Both the position numbers and the translations under genes were made by a program. This document shows positions 10,153 through 18,450 of a stretch of 64,000 nt of DNA, piece by piece. Below the pieces are notes generated by a model. That model was not told the DNA's origin. It did not search any database and saw only the letters and a list, made by a program, of their open reading frames with translations. Within the stretch, counting starts at the first letter, position 1, and the number at the start of each line of letters is the position of its first letter. Source of the stretch: Bacillus sp. FSL K6-3431 (GTDB lineage: Bacteria > Bacillota > Bacilli > Bacillales > Bacillaceae_C); the NCBI RefSeq assembly GCF_038002605.1, contig NZ_JBBOCT010000001.1:3348001-3412000 (forward strand), given 5' to 3'.

Positions 10153-10773
10153 ATGATACAGATGAGTACAGTATTAAAAGCACAGACACGTACAAATGAG
10201 CGACATTCGCAATTAAGTGAACTACGTTCAGAAGGGGACGTCCCAGCTGTAGTTTACGGATATAATGTGGAAAATACACCGGTTTCTGTGGAAAGCAAAA
10301 GCTTTCTAAAAGTAATGCGTGAAGTAGGAAGAAATGGTGTTATTTCACTTGATTTAGAAGGAAAGAAATTAAATGTAATTCTCCATGAGTATCAAGAAGA
10401 CCCAATACGAAAAGAAGTTATTCATGCTGATTTCCTAGCTGTAGACATGTCAGTTGAAATCGAGGCGAATGTTCGCGTTGAATTATCTGAAGATGCTGCA
10501 GGAGTGAAATCTGGTGGAGTGCTTCAACATATTCTTCATGAGTTAACAATTACTGCAAAGCCAGATGATATTCCTGAAGTTATTGAAGTAGATATTTCTG
10601 GTTTAGAAATTGGCGAAAGCGTAACAGTAGCTGATGTACGTGGAAATTATTCCGTTGTCATCAACCATGAAGACGAAGAATCTATTGCTGCAATTACACC
10701 TCCTAGAGAAGAGGAAGCAGAAACAGAAAATGCTGGAGAAGCTTCTACAGAAGGACAAGCAGAAGAAAAATAA
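10153..10773 (+). CDS. ctc: General stress protein Ctc, ribosomal protein bL25 (TL5 form)
   Basis: Ctc binds 5S rRNA in the large subunit and is induced under stress. The 206-residue protein has an N-terminal bL25 5S-binding domain (about 1-95; VPAVVYGYNVENTPVSV near 30) and a C-terminal TL5 beta domain (about 100-185; PDDIPEVIEVDISGLEIGES), then an acidic tail rich in Glu. The start is ambiguous: ATG 10153 has AGGAG five bases upstream, while ATG 10162 would put the site 14 bases away; I prefer 10153. Followed by a strong terminator. Confidence 0.93.
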   Translation: MIQMSTVLKAQTRTNERHSQLSELRSEGDVPAVVYGYNVENTPVSVESKSFLKVMREVGRNGVISLDLEGKKLNVILHEYQEDPIRKEVIHADFLAVDMSVEIEANVRVELSEDAAGVKSGGVLQHILHELTITAKPDDIPEVIEVDISGLEIGESVTVADVRGNYSVVINHEDEESIAAITPPREEEAETENAGEASTEGQAEEK

Positions 10774-10793
10774 AACATGTTAATCATTAAATT

Positions 10794-10822
10794 GAGCGCA
10801 GCCCCGGGAGGCTGCGCTTTAT
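10794..10822 (+). terminator. Terminator after ctc
   Basis: AGCGCAGCC (10795-10803) pairs perfectly with GGCTGCGCT (10810-10818), then a short T tract. Confidence 0.9.
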
Positions 10823-10931
10823 TATCGTTAGATAAAAAGGAAGTTTTTTTACATTAACAAAAGCATACATCAGTTTCCAAAAAATTAACTAGCGTTTATA
10901 ATGGTTTTTAGAATGCTTTGTATAATTTTGA

Positions 10932-10959
10932 TTGTGTGGATAATACTTTTCTGTATAAT
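10932..10959 (+). promoter_or_regulatory. Probable sigma-A promoter of pth
   Basis: TTGTGT at 10932-10937, a 16-nt spacer, and a perfect TATAAT at 10954-10959, 30 bases before the pth start. Confidence 0.6.
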
Positions 10960-10989
10960 AAAGGTATATGTATACTGGAGTGGTACTAA

Positions 10990-11553
10990 ATGAAATTAAT
11001 TGTAGGATTGGGAAATCCCGGCTCAGCATATAATAAGACGAGGCATAATATAGGCTTTGAGGTAATTGAGGAGCTGGCTAATCGATTTGCTATGCCGTTA
11101 AATCAAAATAAATTCAATGGTGTTTATTCTTTGATTCATCGAGGTGGATCAAAAGTTATTTTATTAAAACCATTAACATATATGAATTTATCTGGTGAAA
11201 GCATACGTCCGGTTATGGAATACTATGATATAGATATGGAAAATGTACTCGTCATTTATGATGATTTAGATTTGCCTGTTGGTAAAATTAGACTTAGGCA
11301 AAAAGGTAGTGCTGGTGGACATAATGGTATTAAATCAACAATTGCAAGCCTTGGAACCCAAAATTTTAATAGGTTAAGGGTTGGAATAGATCGGCCACCA
11401 CTTGGTATGAAGGTTCCCGACTATGTGTTAGGCAAGTTTCGTAAGGAAGAAATGCAAGAGATGCAAACAGTCGTACAAACATGTGCTAATGCGTGTGAAA
11501 AGTGGTTAGAAAAACCCTTTATTGAGGTAATGAATGATTTTAATATAAAATAA
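10990..11553 (+). CDS. pth: Peptidyl-tRNA hydrolase (SpoVC)
   Basis: Pth cleaves the ester bond of peptidyl-tRNA dropped from stalled ribosomes, recycling tRNA. The 187-residue product shows GLGNPG at 6-11 with catalytic His19 in TRHNIGFE, and the YDDLDLPVGKIRLR region near 90-104. GSAGGHNGIKS near 108 is another signature. Length matches the family (188 in B. subtilis). Known in B. subtilis as spoVC because a mutation blocks sporulation. fin and mfd follow. Confidence 0.98.
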   Translation: MKLIVGLGNPGSAYNKTRHNIGFEVIEELANRFAMPLNQNKFNGVYSLIHRGGSKVILLKPLTYMNLSGESIRPVMEYYDIDMENVLVIYDDLDLPVGKIRLRQKGSAGGHNGIKSTIASLGTQNFNRLRVGIDRPPLGMKVPDYVLGKFRKEEMQEMQTVVQTCANACEKWLEKPFIEVMNDFNIK

Positions 11554-11622
11554 TGAATAACTCCAGGCAATAGCGATCATAATATAGATATGTTTGTATT
11601 TGTATTGCAAGGAGGTTATTCC

Positions 11623-11853
11623 ATGCTAATTCACTACCAATGTCGTCATTGTGCGGCCAAGATGGGTACTATTGAAGGCGTTTCTTTGAATATTGAACAA
11701 CTAGGGATCCATCTATTAACTAATGAAGAAAGACAAGAAATGGTCGCTTATCATTCGAATGGAGACATTCATATTCAAGCAATTTGTGAAGACTGTCATG
11801 AGACGCTTCTTAAAAACCCCGATTTGCACCAGTATGATTATCTCATTCACTAA
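11623..11853 (+). CDS. fin: Anti-sigma-F factor Fin
   Basis: Fin (YabK) is a forespore protein that inhibits sigma-F RNA polymerase to help the switch to sigma-G. The 76-residue protein has two CxxC pairs (Cys7/Cys10 and Cys55/Cys58), consistent with the zinc-binding fold described for Fin, and the conserved LTNEERQEM near residue 32. AGGAGG lies at proper spacing before 11623; an in-frame ATG at 11590 is upstream of that site and not used in the family. A hairpin terminator follows the stop codon. Confidence 0.93.
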   Translation: MLIHYQCRHCAAKMGTIEGVSLNIEQLGIHLLTNEERQEMVAYHSNGDIHIQAICEDCHETLLKNPDLHQYDYLIH

Positions 11854-11855
11854 AA

Positions 11856-11886
11856 GCTTTGGAGTAGAAATCCAAAGCATTTTTCT
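11856..11886 (+). terminator. Terminator after fin
   Basis: GCTTTGGA (11856-11863) pairs with TCCAAAGC (11871-11878), followed by ATTTTTCT. Confidence 0.85.
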
Positions 11887-12051
11887 GTTTACTACACGGC
11901 GTGACAAGTCAGCTTTGTTCCACATCATGTTACTGGATGTTCTTCGCTTACAAAGAGCTTTTATTTTTCCATTCGGATTTAGGGTGTAAGTTGGGCCTAA
12001 TCGAGTGCTATCTGTTTTGTTATGGTTACTTTTTGAAAAGAGGAGATTGAA

Positions 12052-15000
12052 ATGCACGGTTTAGAGAAAATGATAATAGAACAAAATGAAATACAATCAA
12101 TTATTGCTGGGGTGGAAGAAAACCTACCAGAACAGCTAATAGCGGGGTTATCCGGCTCTACAAGAGCGGTTTTTATAGCAGCGGCAGCGAAACAAACAGG
12201 AAAATCAATTGTTGTCGTTACACATAATCTTTTACAGGCACAAAAGTTACATGACGACCTGGCACAATTTATCGATGATGATCAGTTGTTTTTATACCCA
12301 TCAAATGAATTAATTGCGGCAGAGTTAAGTATTGCAAGTCCGGAATTACGTGCTCAACGAATTGAAACTCTTAACTACATGGCGTCCGGGCGACGCGGTG
12401 TTTTTGTTGTTCCAATGGCAGGCTTAAGGAAAATGATGCCATCGCCGTCTGAATGGAAACAATATCAGCTTCATTTAGAAGTAGGAAAAGATATTGATAT
12501 GGAAAAGGACATGCTTACACTAGTGGAGATGGGATATAGTCGATCTGAAATGGTAAGCGCACCAGGTGAATTTAGCGTGCGTGGGGGGATTTTAGATATT
12601 TATCCGCTTACAGAAGCAGATCCAATCAGAATTGAATTATTCGATACAGAGATAGATTCTATCCGTGCTTTTTCCATTGATGATCAGCGGTCTAAGGAAA
12701 AGGTGGATCAAATTGTAATTGGCCCTGCGACTGAGACACCAATTAACACTAGTAAGTTGCCGCAGATTGCTGCTCAGTTAGAAGTGGATCTTTCTAAGTC
12801 TTTAAAAAGGCTAAAAAGTGAAAAATCAAAAGAACGTATGGCTGAAAATATCGGAATAGATTTAGAACAATTTCGGAATGGGCAAAAACCAGAGAACTTT
12901 TTCAAATACTTATCATATGCCTATCAACCCGCTTCAAGCTTACTAGACTATCTATCTAGTGATACTTTACTTATATTTGATGAAATGAGCCGCATTCATG
13001 AAATGAATGAGCGGCTTGAAAAAGAAGAGGCTGAATGGTATACAGCGCTCTTGGAGCAAGGGACCATTATTAATGATATCGTGGTATCCCATAAGCTGGT
13101 TCAGCTTATTTCCAGTCATAAGTTTACGCGAGTTTATTTATCATTATTTTTAAGACATATTCCGAATACAAGTCCGCAGAATATTGCAAATGTCTCGTGT
13201 AAGTTGATGCAAAATTTCCACGGGCAAATGCATTTATTAAAGACGGAAGTCGACCGTTGGCGTAAAAATGACTTTTCTATTACCTTTTTAGCGCCGGATG
13301 TGCAAAGAGCAAAGAAAATACAATCAGTTTTACTCGATTATGAAATTGAAGCAGCAATAAATGAAGATTCAACAAGAATATTATCGGGTATTCAAATTTT
13401 AGAAGGGTCATTACAAACTGGTTTTGAACTTTCATCATCTAAAATGGTTGTAATTACTGAACAGGAAATTTTTAATAAAAAAACAAGAAAACCAAAAAGT
13501 CGACAAAAGCTCTCCAATGCAGAGAGAATAAAAAGCTACTCTGAGTTGCAAATCGGTGATCATGTAGTTCATGTTAATCATGGGATAGGTAAGTATCTAG
13601 GTATAGAAACACTGGTGATTAACGGTGTTCATAAAGATTATCTCCACATTAAATATCAAGCGGACGACAAATTATATGTCCCTGTTGAGCAAATTGATCT
13701 TGTGCAAAAGTACGTAGGCTCTGAAGGAAAGGAACCTAAAGTATATAAGCTTGGTGGTAGTGACTGGAAACGCGTGAAGAAAAAGGTTGAGTCTTCTGTT
13801 AAAGATATAGCTGATGATCTCATTAAACTTTATGCAGAAAGGGAAGCAGCTAAAGGGTATGCATTCTCTCCTGATGCTGATATGCAACGCGAATTTGAAG
13901 CTTCCTTCCCATATCAAGAAACGGATGACCAACTTAGATCCGCACTGGAAATTAAGCGTGATATGGAACGAGAGCGACCAATGGATCGACTTTTATGTGG
14001 TGATGTTGGGTACGGTAAAACAGAGGTAGCGATCCGTGCCGCTTTTAAAGCGATTCATGATGGAAAGCAAGTTGCGATCCTTGTGCCTACAACGATTTTG
14101 GCCCAGCAACATTTTGAAACAATAAAAGAGCGGTTTCAAGAGTTTCCTATAAACATTGGGTTATTAAGCCGTTTTCGATCTAAAAAGCAACAAACAGAAA
14201 CAATCAAGGGAATAAAAAATGGAACAATAGATATCGTTATTGGTACCCATCGTCTATTATCTAAAGATCTCCATTTTACAGACCTTGGATTGCTTATTGT
14301 CGATGAAGAGCAACGTTTTGGTGTCACCCATAAGGAAAAAATTAAGCAGCTAAAGGCTAATATTGACGTTTTAACGTTGACTGCGACGCCGATTCCTCGA
14401 ACGCTTCATATGTCTATGCTTGGGGTTCGTGATTTATCTGTCATTGAAACGCCACCAGAAAATCGTTTTCCAGTTCAAACATATGTAATGGAATACAACG
14501 GTTCCCTTACGAAGGAAGCAATTGAACGTGAGCTTGCGAGAGATGGTCAGGTATACTTTCTATATAATCGTGTGGAAGATATTGAACGAAAAGCAGAGGA
14601 GATTGCTCTACTTGTACCAGATGCTAGAGTGGCATTTGCGCATGGCCAAATGCAGGAAGCAGAACTTGAAGCTGTCATATTAAGTTTTCTTGATGGGGAA
14701 TTTGATGTGTTAGTAACAACGACTATTATTGAGACAGGGGTAGATATTCCCAATGTCAACACATTGATTGTCCATGATGCCGACAGAATGGGGCTTTCAC
14801 AGTTATACCAGTTAAGGGGTCGTGTTGGACGATCAAATCGGGTCGCGTACGCGTATTTTACCTATCGACGAAATAAAGTTTTGACAGAGGTAGCAGAGAA
14901 GCGACTGCAAGCGATTAAGGAATTTACAGAATTGGGTTCCGGTTTTAAAATCGCAATGCGCGATTTGTCTATTAGGGGAGCAGGTAATTTGCTTGGCTCT

Positions 15001-15564
15001 CAACAGCATGGATTTATTGAATCGGTTGGTTTCGATTTATATTCACAGATGCTCAAAGAGGCGATAGATGAGCGTAAAGATGGCGGACATGTAAAAGCTA
15101 TCCCCACGTTTGAAGTTGAACTTGAACTTGACGCATATATACCTGAATCATATATAGGTGATGGCAATCAAAAAATTGAAATGTATAAACGGTTTAGAAC
15201 GGTTGAATCGCTTGATGAATTGGAAGAATTGCGTGATGAAATGGTGGATCGGTTCGGTGACTATCCGCAACAAGTCGACTACTTGTTGACAGTTGCAGAA
15301 ATGAAAGTATATGCACGTAAAGTAAAACTAGAATCCATTAAACAGTCTAAATCAGATATTGCCATCTTTATGTCACCGGAGGGAACAGCTGAAATAGATG
15401 GGAAAAAAGTATTTGATATATGTAGTAAACACGGAAGAAATGTTGGGTTAGGAATGGACGGGGATAGATTGAAAATAAGTCTGAAAATCAATCGAATGCA
15501 TACGGATGAATGGTTAGCTGTGTCCAAAGAAATAATGCAAGGGCTAGAAGAAGCAAAGAAATAG
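12052..15564 (+). CDS. mfd: Transcription-repair coupling factor Mfd
   Basis: Mfd removes RNA polymerase stalled at DNA lesions and recruits UvrA. The 1170-residue protein has a UvrB-like N-terminal part (about 1-340; SAPGEFSVRGGILDIYPL near 167), an RNA-polymerase-interacting CarD-like domain near 497-570 (IGDHVVHVNHGIGKYLG), a RecG-like translocase with Walker A GDVGYGKTE at about 650-658 and DEEQ at about 751, TATPIPRT, the helicase motif RGRVGRS, and a C-terminal TRCF domain. Length is normal (1177 in B. subtilis). RBS GAGGAG precedes the ATG. A MITE-like repeat begins 13 bases after the stop. Confidence 0.98.
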   Translation: MHGLEKMIIEQNEIQSIIAGVEENLPEQLIAGLSGSTRAVFIAAAAKQTGKSIVVVTHNLLQAQKLHDDLAQFIDDDQLFLYPSNELIAAELSIASPELRAQRIETLNYMASGRRGVFVVPMAGLRKMMPSPSEWKQYQLHLEVGKDIDMEKDMLTLVEMGYSRSEMVSAPGEFSVRGGILDIYPLTEADPIRIELFDTEIDSIRAFSIDDQRSKEKVDQIVIGPATETPINTSKLPQIAAQLEVDLSKSLKRLKSEKSKERMAENIGIDLEQFRNGQKPENFFKYLSYAYQPASSLLDYLSSDTLLIFDEMSRIHEMNERLEKEEAEWYTALLEQGTIINDIVVSHKLVQLISSHKFTRVYLSLFLRHIPNTSPQNIANVSCKLMQNFHGQMHLLKTEVDRWRKNDFSITFLAPDVQRAKKIQSVLLDYEIEAAINEDSTRILSGIQILEGSLQTGFELSSSKMVVITEQEIFNKKTRKPKSRQKLSNAERIKSYSELQIGDHVVHVNHGIGKYLGIETLVINGVHKDYLHIKYQADDKLYVPVEQIDLVQKYVGSEGKEPKVYKLGGSDWKRVKKKVESSVKDIADDLIKLYAEREAAKGYAFSPDADMQREFEASFPYQETDDQLRSALEIKRDMERERPMDRLLCGDVGYGKTEVAIRAAFKAIHDGKQVAILVPTTILAQQHFETIKERFQEFPINIGLLSRFRSKKQQTETIKGIKNGTIDIVIGTHRLLSKDLHFTDLGLLIVDEEQRFGVTHKEKIKQLKANIDVLTLTATPIPRTLHMSMLGVRDLSVIETPPENRFPVQTYVMEYNGSLTKEAIERELARDGQVYFLYNRVEDIERKAEEIALLVPDARVAFAHGQMQEAELEAVILSFLDGEFDVLVTTTIIETGVDIPNVNTLIVHDADRMGLSQLYQLRGRVGRSNRVAYAYFTYRRNKVLTEVAEKRLQAIKEFTELGSGFKIAMRDLSIRGAGNLLGSQQHGFIESVGFDLYSQMLKEAIDERKDGGHVKAIPTFEVELELDAYIPESYIGDGNQKIEMYKRFRTVESLDELEELRDEMVDRFGDYPQQVDYLLTVAEMKVYARKVKLESIKQSKSDIAIFMSPEGTAEIDGKKVFDICSKHGRNVGLGMDGDRLKISLKINRMHTDEWLAVSKEIMQGLEEAKK

Positions 15565-15577
15565 TGCTATTTGAGGA

Positions 15578-15721
15578 TGTTCAAAAAGTCACCAAATGAT
15601 AAACGAAGAATTTCTTCGTTGCTCGGTTTTTCCGGTTCTCACGTATTAAAAGCATACGCTGTGATCATCAAAACCTTCGCGCCTCGAACTTCTTGTTTCT
15701 AATTTGGCACCTTTTTGAACA
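15578..15721. repeat. MITE-like element, copy B
   Basis: A 144-bp element matching copy A at 589-795 over most of its length but without the nested insert. Termini TGTTCAAAAAGTCACCAAAT and TTGGCACCTTTTTGAACA are near-perfect inverted repeats. The interior can fold back on itself: the AACGAAGAATTTC side faces AACTTCTTGTTT. No coding capacity. Confidence 0.85.
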
Positions 15722-15802
15722 CGCACTATTGGGGGCTGTTGGTTTTAGTCGTGGGCTCTTTCATACATATGATTAGATAAGGGGAATTTAGGATAAATTG
15801 AA

Positions 15803-15877
15803 AATACTAGCCAATAATTGAACTTATTATGTATAGAACTTTTGATCTGAAAGATACTAAATTCAATAGCTAGTATT
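15803..15877. repeat. Inverted repeat upstream of spoVT
   Basis: AATACTAGCCAATAATTGAA at 15803-15822 is complementary, with a short gap, to TTCAATAGCTAGTATT at 15862-15877. It lies about 85 bases before spoVT and could be an operator or a decayed repeat. A sigma-G promoter is expected here from the family, but I could not place one confidently. Confidence 0.55.
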
Positions 15878-15961
15878 TAGGAACTGGATCGTTCGGAAGC
15901 TAATCAAGAATTATAACTAGAAGTTTCCGAAAAATCATCTGATGAAAGAGAGGCAACTAAG

Positions 15962-16498
15962 ATGAAAGCAACTGGTATTGTTCGTCGTATTGATGATTTA
16001 GGAAGAGTGGTCATCCCAAAAGAAATTCGTAGGACACTTCGGATTCGAGAGGGAGATCCTTTGGAGATTTTTGTTGATCGTGATGGCGAGGTAATATTAA
16101 AAAAGTATTCTCCAATAAACGAGTTGGGTAGCTTCTCCAAAGAATATGCAGAGGCCTTGTATGATAGCCTAGGAAGCACTGTTTTAATTTGTGATAGGGA
16201 TGAAATTATTGCGGTAGCGGGAAGTTCAAAAAAAGATTATTTGAATAAAAATAATGGAGAAGTTATTGAAAAGGCGATATCAGAACGAGCAAGCCATCTA
16301 GAAAGAAAAGCGGGTAAGACCTCAATAGTAGATGGTTATGAAGAAGATATTGAATCCTATTCCATCGCCCCAATTATTGCAAGTGGCGACCCAATTGGAG
16401 CAGTAGTCATTTTTTCAAAGGAAGAAAGCATCGGTGAGGTCGAACAAAAGTCTGTAGAAACCGCAGCAAACTTCCTAGCAAGACAAATGGAATCATAA
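15962..16498 (+). CDS. spoVT: Stage V sporulation transcription factor SpoVT
   Basis: SpoVT is a forespore regulator that tunes sigma-G genes. The 178-residue protein has an N-terminal AbrB-like swapped-hairpin DNA-binding domain (1-50; GIVRRIDDLGRVVIPKEIRR and RIREGDPLEIF) and a C-terminal GAF-like ligand domain (about 55-178; STVLICDRDEIIAVAGSSKKD near 70). Length equals the B. subtilis protein. AGAGAGG upstream is the likely ribosome-binding site. It is a single-gene unit followed by a palindrome-rich stretch ending in a terminator. Confidence 0.97.
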   Translation: MKATGIVRRIDDLGRVVIPKEIRRTLRIREGDPLEIFVDRDGEVILKKYSPINELGSFSKEYAEALYDSLGSTVLICDRDEIIAVAGSSKKDYLNKNNGEVIEKAISERASHLERKAGKTSIVDGYEEDIESYSIAPIIASGDPIGAVVIFSKEESIGEVEQKSVETAANFLARQMES

Positions 16499-16559
16499 TA
16501 AGAAACGCGGGAGCACCCGTAGAGCGACGTACAAACTGCCTTAAGATATGGCGGCAGTA

Positions 16560-16770
16560 GTCGAAGATCCACCGAGATAAAGGAAGAGCGTAGGATTCGA
16601 TGTTGAATTATCATAGGAAAGTATATCCTGAAATTTGCTAGTTCGGTGGACACCTTAAAACACCACGTCATGTGTAGCGTGGCTCCTGCGTGGCATAAGA
16701 CAATAAAGAACAACGGTCCTAGTGCCATGTCATGTGGCAACGCTGTTGTAAACCACTTCGTGTGGACCTA
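16560..16770. repeat. Palindrome-rich intergenic region after spoVT
   Basis: Several nested inverted repeats lie here: TCCACCGA near 16567 with TCGGTGGA near 16643; CCACGTCATGTG...CGTGG near 16663; and TGCCATGTCATGTGGCAACG near 16723, which shares its core with the repeat before the 5S genes. A 127-codon minus-strand open frame crosses the region but is not credible as a gene. It could be a cluster of REP-like elements or a structured 3' RNA. Confidence 0.6.
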
Positions 16771-16800
16771 AGGATCAAGCATCGTGCTTGGTCCTTTTAG
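16770..16800 (+). terminator. Terminator before the flippase gene
   Basis: AAGGATCAAGCA pairs with TGCTTGGTCCTT over a 3-base loop and is followed by TTAG. It would end spoVT transcription. Confidence 0.8.
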
Positions 16801-16851
16801 TATGTTATAATACATTCGCTTTATAATATAACTTAGAAGGGCGAGGGGCGT

Positions 16852-18450
16852 TTGTTGTATAAGGAATCAAATGAATTCATTAAGAGTGCGCTTATATTAT
16901 CAGCCGCTGGTTTTGTTGTTAAAATAATGAGTGCCGCCTACCGTGTACCTTTTCAAAATATCGTAGGTGATATCGGATTTTATATATATCAGCAAATATA
17001 TCCGATTTACGGGATTGCTGCTGTCCTTGCAACATCTGGATTTCCAATTATTATTTCTAAATTAGTTGCAGAAGACAGGCAAAAGGATCAAAGGCAACTT
17101 ATTTATAAATTACAAGCGGTTTTTTTTACACTACTTTTTATAGGAATTAGTTTCTTTGGGGTGTTTTTTTTCGGAGCGAGCACGGTTGCTGGTTGGATGG
17201 GAGACCCACTTCTGGCACCGCTTATACGAACAATTTCTTTTATTTTTCTGTTTTTACCATTTCTATCGATGTGGCGCGGTTATTTTCAAGGAAAAGGAGA
17301 TATGAAGCCAACTGCGGTGAGTCAAGTGGCTGAGCAATTTGCCAGAGTTATTGTCATTTTATTACTAGCATCGCTACTAGTCGCAAAGCGGTATTCCTTA
17401 TACGACGCTGGACGTGGAGCACTTGTTGGCTCATTAGTGGGAGCGATCGTCGGAGTCGGTTTATTAACGTTATTTGCAGTTCAAAAAAAAATAATCAGTG
17501 GCTTTTTCATTAATGGCCTTACGTTAAAACAATTTTATCGAACTGCACAAATTGTGTTGATTCACGGAACAGCAATATGTATAAGTGGTATGGTACTTAT
17601 TTTATTTCAATTAATTGATTCATTTAGTTTATATTCACTTCTGCTCGATACTGGGATTACCGTTGACTATGCAAAGAGTTTAAAAGGTGTCTTTGACCGA
17701 GGACAACCACTCATTCAACTAGGAACGGTAGCTGCTGCTTCATTCTCTCTTGTGCTTGTGCCGCTAATAACTACTGCTTGGAATCAGAACAAAGTCGAGT
17801 TATTAAGGGTGAAGGCGCAAAGTGCCATCAAGTTGAGTATGATCATTGGAGCTGGTGCGGCAGCGGGGCTTGCAAATATTATTCGACCAACTAATGTAAT
17901 GTTATTTGAGACTGCTTCCGGTTCAGATGCCCTAACCATCTTATCAGTATCAATATTTTTTAGTTCTATTATTTTGGTCTGCTCAGGGGTCTTACAGGGC
18001 CTTGGCCATGTATTTACACCATCAAAATACATTTTAATTGGTCTCGTATTTAAATGGGCGTGTAATTATTTCTTTATACCGATATTTGGTATGATGGGTG
18101 CAGCTCTCGCCACTGTTTGTGGACTAGCTATCATAGCATTTTTGCTCGTACAAAAACTACATAAAAGAGTGGACATTCTACCTGTGATAAAATTGATTTT
18201 ACCACACCTTATTTTCGCAGTTGTTTTGATGACTGCTAGTTTGCAAATATGGCAAATTGTCTTAGCGGTAACAGGCTACTCTGGAAGGATATACAACACT
18301 TTTTTGGCGTTTTCAGGGGTCACCATCGGAGCCATCGTTTATCTTGCTGTCATCATACGTAAAGGTTTATTAACGGAAGAAGAAATGAGGATTTTACCAT
18401 TTGGATCTAAGTTAGGACGAATTGGAAAAAAAGAAAGGAGGCGATATTAA
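16852..18450 (+). CDS. yabM: MOP-superfamily lipid/polysaccharide flippase, SpoVB-like (YabM)
   Basis: A 532-residue integral membrane protein of the polysaccharide-transport/MurJ-like MOP superfamily, with about 14 hydrophobic segments. Family features include AAYRVPFQNIVGDIGFYIYQQ near 25-45, SGFPIIISKLV near 62, and the second-half loop GVLQGLGHVFTP near 380. It probably moves a lipid-linked cell-wall or polysaccharide precursor; the substrate is not known from sequence. Start is TTG at 16852 (or TTG 16855) after GAGGGGCG. It overlaps the next gene by one base, so the two are coupled. Confidence 0.85.
   Translation: MLYKESNEFIKSALILSAAGFVVKIMSAAYRVPFQNIVGDIGFYIYQQIYPIYGIAAVLATSGFPIIISKLVAEDRQKDQRQLIYKLQAVFFTLLFIGISFFGVFFFGASTVAGWMGDPLLAPLIRTISFIFLFLPFLSMWRGYFQGKGDMKPTAVSQVAEQFARVIVILLLASLLVAKRYSLYDAGRGALVGSLVGAIVGVGLLTLFAVQKKIISGFFINGLTLKQFYRTAQIVLIHGTAICISGMVLILFQLIDSFSLYSLLLDTGITVDYAKSLKGVFDRGQPLIQLGTVAAASFSLVLVPLITTAWNQNKVELLRVKAQSAIKLSMIIGAGAAAGLANIIRPTNVMLFETASGSDALTILSVSIFFSSIILVCSGVLQGLGHVFTPSKYILIGLVFKWACNYFFIPIFGMMGAALATVCGLAIIAFLLVQKLHKRVDILPVIKLILPHLIFAVVLMTASLQIWQIVLAVTGYSGRIYNTFLAFSGVTIGAIVYLAVIIRKGLLTEEEMRILPFGSKLGRIGKKERRRY

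Noticed and set aside
16357..16740. 127-codon minus-strand open frame
   Set aside because: It overlaps the spoVT 3' end and a palindrome cluster, has no ribosome-binding site and no family resemblance.
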